Assembly: GCA_037954235.1 (NCBI GenBank)
Contig: JBBMOA010000017.1
Location: 21,224,527 to 21,288,526, forward strand
DNA: 64,000 nt
From: Aulostomus chinensis
Taxonomy: Eukaryota; Chordata; Actinopteri; Syngnathiformes; Aulostomidae
Direction: 5' to 3'
How positions within the stretch are numbered: the stretch's first letter is position 1; every line of letters begins with the position of its first letter. A program made the translations under genes and the position numbers. This document shows positions 59,663-64,000 of the stretch, one piece after another. Below the pieces are notes generated by a model that saw nothing but the letters and a program-made list of their open reading frames with translations, searched no databases and was not told where the DNA came from.

Positions 59663-60606
59663 ATATGTATAAGTATGTGATAAGCCAGTAGTAGTTTGTG
59701 TAATTTATTAGTGTTTGTCATATTTATCAGATACGTTGCCTTGTTTTCAGTATATTGTGTATTTATGCATTACGTTCATGTCAAATCAGGTCAGAGGCTG
59801 TGCTGACTACACGCGTTCTTCACTGGTCTTCTGTAAAAGTTCATTTTCATAGAGCAAGAGACTCGAGAATCATCATTATAATGCAGCATTTCCCTGCCTT
59901 CCTCACGCTGAGGTTAATTTTAAATGGAAAGAAGGCGAAGAAGGGAGAGACAGAGGAAAAGAAAGACAACAAAGAGTCTTTAAGTGGCCCTGCTCTCCCA
60001 TTGGTCCCCTCTGCAGCAGTTCAAACAAGGCTTTAGATGACAAAGACGTCTTCCAGTGCGGCAGGTGTTAGTCTCTGAGTCTGCCCCAGGCAAACAGGCA
60101 CACTCCAACAGGAGGAAATGAGGGGGGGGGGGGGGGCAAAGAAAAAAGAAAAGTGTTTGCTGGGGGAAGAGATAAAGGCACGCCACATGCAGAAGCGAGG
60201 GCCAGAAGTGTAGCCATATTGTTCATGCTGCTACTTAGTCAGGTGCTAATCGTCCCCACCGTGCATCACTCTCAATTACCGGCCTGGCCTGAACAGTAGG
60301 ACACCCAGCAAAGAAATGGCCTGGTTTCTCTGTCCCTTTGCCTTTGTCCGGACACTCAGTAAATAAAGATTGGTTAGTATTGAATGAATTAATCGGGGGG
60401 GGGGGGGGGCAGCCAGGGTGAGTGAATGAGCAAAGGGTAGGTAGGTAGGTAGGGAGGTAGGTAGGTAGGTAGGCAGGCCGCTGAACGAAAACAAGCTGGC
60501 CAGGTTGACTCAGGGCGCTTACCTTCGTCATATACAGTATTTGGACCTTTAAGATATTTTTAATCTAAAAGGGAAAAACAGAGTAGAGTTTGTGAGAGAG
60601 CAGTGG

Positions 60607-60640
<34 letters not shown>

Positions 60641-61536
60641 ACCATACCACACTGCAGTAGGACGTAACACAACGCTGCTCTGATGAACATCCGGCAGTGT
60701 GTGTGTGGCGTCCAGGTTAGTCATCACTGAAGGTTTTCAAGATTCGGTTAAATGGGTTAGAATGAGTGACAAGAGCTTCTTTTTTTGAGACACCTTGAAG
60801 GCCATAAGATCTGATGGCACCTGATGAATCTGTCCTATTAAAAAACTTACAGCCCAAACATTAAAAGTGTAGTTCACTTGGCAACAGGACGTTGAGGAAC
60901 ACTGACTGCTACAGCTGGAGAGACGTGAGGTCATCTCAGGTCACTTGATTCCTATAGAGAGAATTTTCTAATGTGCACTCATTGATATCAAAACATTTAG
61001 AGGATGAACATGAGGTGAAAAACAACTACAACAAAAAGAAAAACAGGCGGTGCAAAGTATCACAGCACAAAGGATGGAGTCACAAGGAGTCTTGGATCCA
61101 TGTGACAGATGGCCAAGCTCATGCAGGAAACCACGAGGCTCATCTGAGGTTACATTCAGTCCACAAAGGACGAGGAGGTTACTGACAGAGCAAGAGGGAG
61201 CAGAGAGGGATGGTAGGCATGAGTGGGGCACCTAGGTCAGTATTTAGCATGCAGGATCTGTTTTGGAGACCTGCTAACGTTAAAATCAAGCACAGTCCCA
61301 GGTATCTAATGATGGCGGCGGGGTTTGAGGTGACCTAAAACAAATGAACAGATGTTAGTGGGCTGTGGCTGGGCGTCATGCCTAGTGAGGAGCAAGCAAG
61401 CAGAGTCTTACAGTCCAGTTTGGCCCAGGGGTACTCCATGTCCCAAACCATCCCCGGCCAACGCCTGCACGCTGTCATGGAGCATGGATGACATGTTAGT
61501 GGCAGCAATGGGAGCCATAGCAGGGTGAATGAGACA

Positions 61537-61576
<40 letters not shown>

Positions 61577-64000
61577 CACACACACGCGCGTGCGCGCACA
61601 CACACACACACTGCATGGGAGGGCAGTAACACATTTCAGAGGGGTGAAAATGAGGAGCGATGTCAGCCAGCCGTCACTGTAATGTTGAAGCGATGTGCTT
61701 GATGGGACATGGAGTATCAGGCATGAGAGGATTTAAAACATAAACATGTGGCCTTAAACACATCGCGACTACGGGTTTAGGGAAAAGAAAAAGCTTGGAA
61801 AATCCTCACAGTTGCATGAAAACAGACACAATGTGGCAGCAGAGATTAGTCAGTTGAACCAAAACAACTGAACTTTAACAACTATTAAAGTGCCCGAACG
61901 CTCTGAAAAGAAAAAAAATTTTTTTTTTTTAATGGTTTCTGGCTCTGGAAGCGAGTTTCCCATTAATTTCCTCCACTGACGATACAGAAAATTCTTACGT
62001 AAGGAATTTTACACCTGGAAACAAGCCAACCACCGAGGAGATGAATATTGAAAACAATATCTGATCTGAAGGAAAAAAGGGAAATCAAAAAGATGCCAGC
62101 TTCCAGGTCGTGGACAGAATGAAATAAACATTTTTACCAGACTGATAACACATGATCAATCAAGATCCATCTTTACAATGAAAGCAGCTGTTGAAGCCCC
62201 AGCAAACCTGACAAATTCTTGATGTTTATGCATTTACTTTTCTTGAAAAAAACAAAAAACAAAAAAAACAACCCAACAGCTAAAAGATACGAAAAAACAA
62301 ACACAAAAAGAATATTTTTTTCTGAACTGTGTCACTGATTTCCACACACACAAAAAATGTAGGTCCCCGCTTTACGCCTGAAAAGGCATCCTACAACTGT
62401 TCTATGTTTGAATTTTTTTTCTTTTCTGTTTTTCTTTCTTTTTGTAAATGACCTGAAAATCTATGAAAACATTTCCATGTCCACCATTTAAAGAGCGCCC
62501 ACATTTCACCTCAGGGGCTCCGCCAACATTGTTTTCTGGGAATTGAAATGCAATTAGGGACGTTTCGGTCGTGTTTTTGGAGCCACCACCGGCGCAAGGC
62601 GCCGTTCCATGGAGGACTACCGCATCAAAAAACGCTTATTCAGTGACTCGTATTCAGTATATTGTCGAAAACAGCAGGGCCGTGAATGTTTACATCGAGA
62701 CTTAGACAAGTTGCAGACTCATACAACAATAATTAATCTATCAGCAGTCATAGATTCCAGAGAAATATCAATTGCAGTACAGAAGGAGTTTCTGCAGCAG
62801 TGAGGGTGACACCACATCCTCTCACTTCAGCTACAACCTACTTATGTACTTAATGCCAACCTGTTGCTGCCGGTGGCTCAATGAGAACTGAGTATATATT
62901 TATGTATATATTATAATTACATCCTCCTCTTCCATTGTCAGATGTGCCTGTTCCGACAATGACGTCCATTTGCAGAGATTTCGGACCTCTGCAGGAGTGA
63001 CACAGTCGTAGCACAGTATAGTGTTGGACTGGTCCCTGAATATCACACCTGCTGTCTCACAATGTGAAGTCCAACACACACTGACAGCGCAGTCGGGAAA
63101 GTTCATTTTCACATGCCAACATACACCCTGAAAGCATTAGCTGGGCTTTAAAGACATGAGAGCAGAGACAGGTGTGTATGGTGTGCTATTGTACAGAACT
63201 TTCCTTGTCTAAACAGAATGAGAGTCGGGACCTGATAGAGTGGAAAAGTGCAATCCTGTATTGATTTCAGTGCTGTGGCAGATCGATCACCGCTGGTACA
63301 AGTAGCAAGAGCAAGATAAGGCACGTTTTCCATTCTATTCATCACCGCCTGATAAGAGTTCCTGTGCTGACATCCATGAGCTGCTGTTTGTCGGCTGGAT
63401 CTCTGTAAGTGTCGGTGAATGATCTCATGACTACGCGCGCACGCACGCAGGCACGCAGACGTGCACGCACGCATGCGTGCGCACACACACATAACACACA
63501 CACACACACGGGAGGCCACCATTTAACAAGGCTGCTTATATTCATAGGTAAGAAATTGCATGGGAAGATGCAGTTTGAAAGAAGAAGAGGAGATGAACAA
63601 AGTGCCATGAGTGGGGCTCGAGGAAGCGGAGAGAGCAGTGTTTGAAGCCGGTCGGGTTGCATGAAGAGCCGGGCATGTTGTTTGATATTCATCAGCAAGC
63701 GTAGGAGTGGAAAAACAGTATCAACAATGAGGTTGGTTTGGGGGGTGGAGGAGGTGACGGGGCAGATAGGTGTAATGCAAAGGAGAGATTGATGAGGGAA
63801 AAGGGGCAAGAGAAGAGAAGACCAGAGAGGCAAATGGGCATGAGAATGAAAATTAAATGATGAAGGGATGAAAAAGATGAAGCAGAAAAAAAGTAAGGTA
63901 GTTCATGTCTTACCTGTCCCACTCATTGGGTAGCCGGGGGAGGGGGAGAAGACCTGCGAGGCAAAGTCTTCAAAGGTCATGACCTCTCGATGGTTCTGGA
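57960..64000 (-). CDS. ralgapa2: Ral GTPase-activating protein alpha subunit, C-terminal exons (5'-partial)
   Basis: The catalytic alpha subunit of the RalGAP complex, which works with a beta subunit to switch off RalA/RalB. Only the last two coding exons are here, in transcript order 63914 to the right edge and 57960-58124. The first reads QNHREVMTFEDFASQVFSPS at the end of the RapGAP-type domain. The junction is in phase (ACA G|GT TCC) across a 5.8-kb intron. The final exon encodes a 54-residue tail with seven consecutive alanines and a basic, serine-rich end (SGKLRRSASAISKSSN) before TGA. The RapGAP and catalytic residues lie outside the window. The choice of A2 over A1 rests on the tail-to-tail linkage with insm1 as in human, not on sequence alone. 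Confidence 0.85.
60437..60473. repeat. (GTAG)n microsatellite
   Basis: About nine GTAG units with one GGAG variant. Confidence 0.9.
61540..61613. repeat. (CA)n/(CG)n alternating purine-pyrimidine tract
   Basis: CA repeats interrupted by CGCGCG and GCGCGC blocks, giving more than 70 bp of alternating purine-pyrimidine, a Z-DNA-prone composition. Confidence 0.9.

Larger units (their letters stand above)
58125..63913 (-). other. Last intron of ralgapa2
   Basis: 5.8 kb with no confirmed exon. Simple repeats: TG/TA at 59593-59670, G15 at 60122-60136 and 60395-60409, (GTAG)n at about 60437-60473, CA at about 60607-60635, CA/CG at about 61540-61613, and a CA/CG-type tract at about 63437-63510. An open stretch at about 61410-61520 was considered as an exon and not accepted. 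Confidence 0.6.

Noticed and set aside
61406..61520. Possible extra exon of ralgapa2 (a protein-like minus-strand stretch with a GTAAGA donor and CACTAAC branch-like word)
   Set aside because: Any acceptor that keeps the attractive frame is either missing or would read through the CA repeat. The phases at 63914 and 58124 already join directly. Transcript reads would be needed to revive it.
62609..62803. A 64-residue plus-strand open frame in the last ralgapa2 intron
   Set aside because: No domain, no splice or promoter support, and no recognised similarity.

Overview
The window is vertebrate nuclear DNA, most likely from a spiny-rayed (acanthomorph) teleost. I infer this from split genes with canonical GT/AG introns, many of them only about 79-100 bp; abundant CA/TG, TA and poly-G/poly-C simple repeats; tRNA-headed SINE-type and MITE-like elements; and protein sequences recalled as orthologues of human 1p33-p36 and 20p11 genes. 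I see no bacterial, phage, viral or CRISPR content.

Layout, left to right. 1-6.6 kb: a 5'-truncated poly(A)-binding protein gene, pabpc4 (+), 13 coding exons, with a probable intron in its 3'UTR. 7.1-7.5 kb: a SINE-like insertion bounded by a perfect 14-bp target-site duplication. 8.0-11.4 kb: ppie (+), an RRM-cyclophilin fusion, complete in 10 exons. 12.1-15.0 kb and 18.3-21 kb: two tandem connexin genes, gjb4-like then gjb3-like (+), each with one coding exon and a probable noncoding first exon. 21.5-24.5 kb: hmgcl (-), 9 exons. 25.6-28 kb: zbtb8a-like BTB/zinc-finger gene (-). 29.1-33.9 kb: gale (-), 10 coding exons. 36.1-38.7 kb: a secreted IGFBP-Kazal-Ig protein of the KAZALD family (+). 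38.5-51.1 kb: about 12.6 kb without a recognisable gene; it holds candidate regulatory blocks, including a close RE1/REST-like motif. 51.2-54.0 kb: insm1 (+), intronless SNAG/zinc-finger repressor. 56-64 kb: the last two coding exons of a RalGAP alpha gene, probably ralgapa2 (-), running off the right edge.

The genes do not form one pathway. They cover mRNA binding and stability (pabpc4), spliceosomal proline isomerisation (ppie), gap junctions (gjb4, gjb3), ketone-body/leucine metabolism (hmgcl), galactose metabolism (gale), transcription (zbtb8a, insm1), extracellular signalling (kazald) and small-GTPase control (ralgapa2). As I recall the human map, pabpc4 through gale correspond to 1p33-p36 and the insm1-ralgapa2 tail-to-tail pair to 20p11. 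The gene-poor gap near kazald is therefore a likely synteny junction.

Exon boundaries were derived by hand from splice consensus and reading-phase agreement. In every multi-exon model the phases close without a shift. The weakest points are the zbtb8a first exon, all UTR ends and all proposed regulatory elements.
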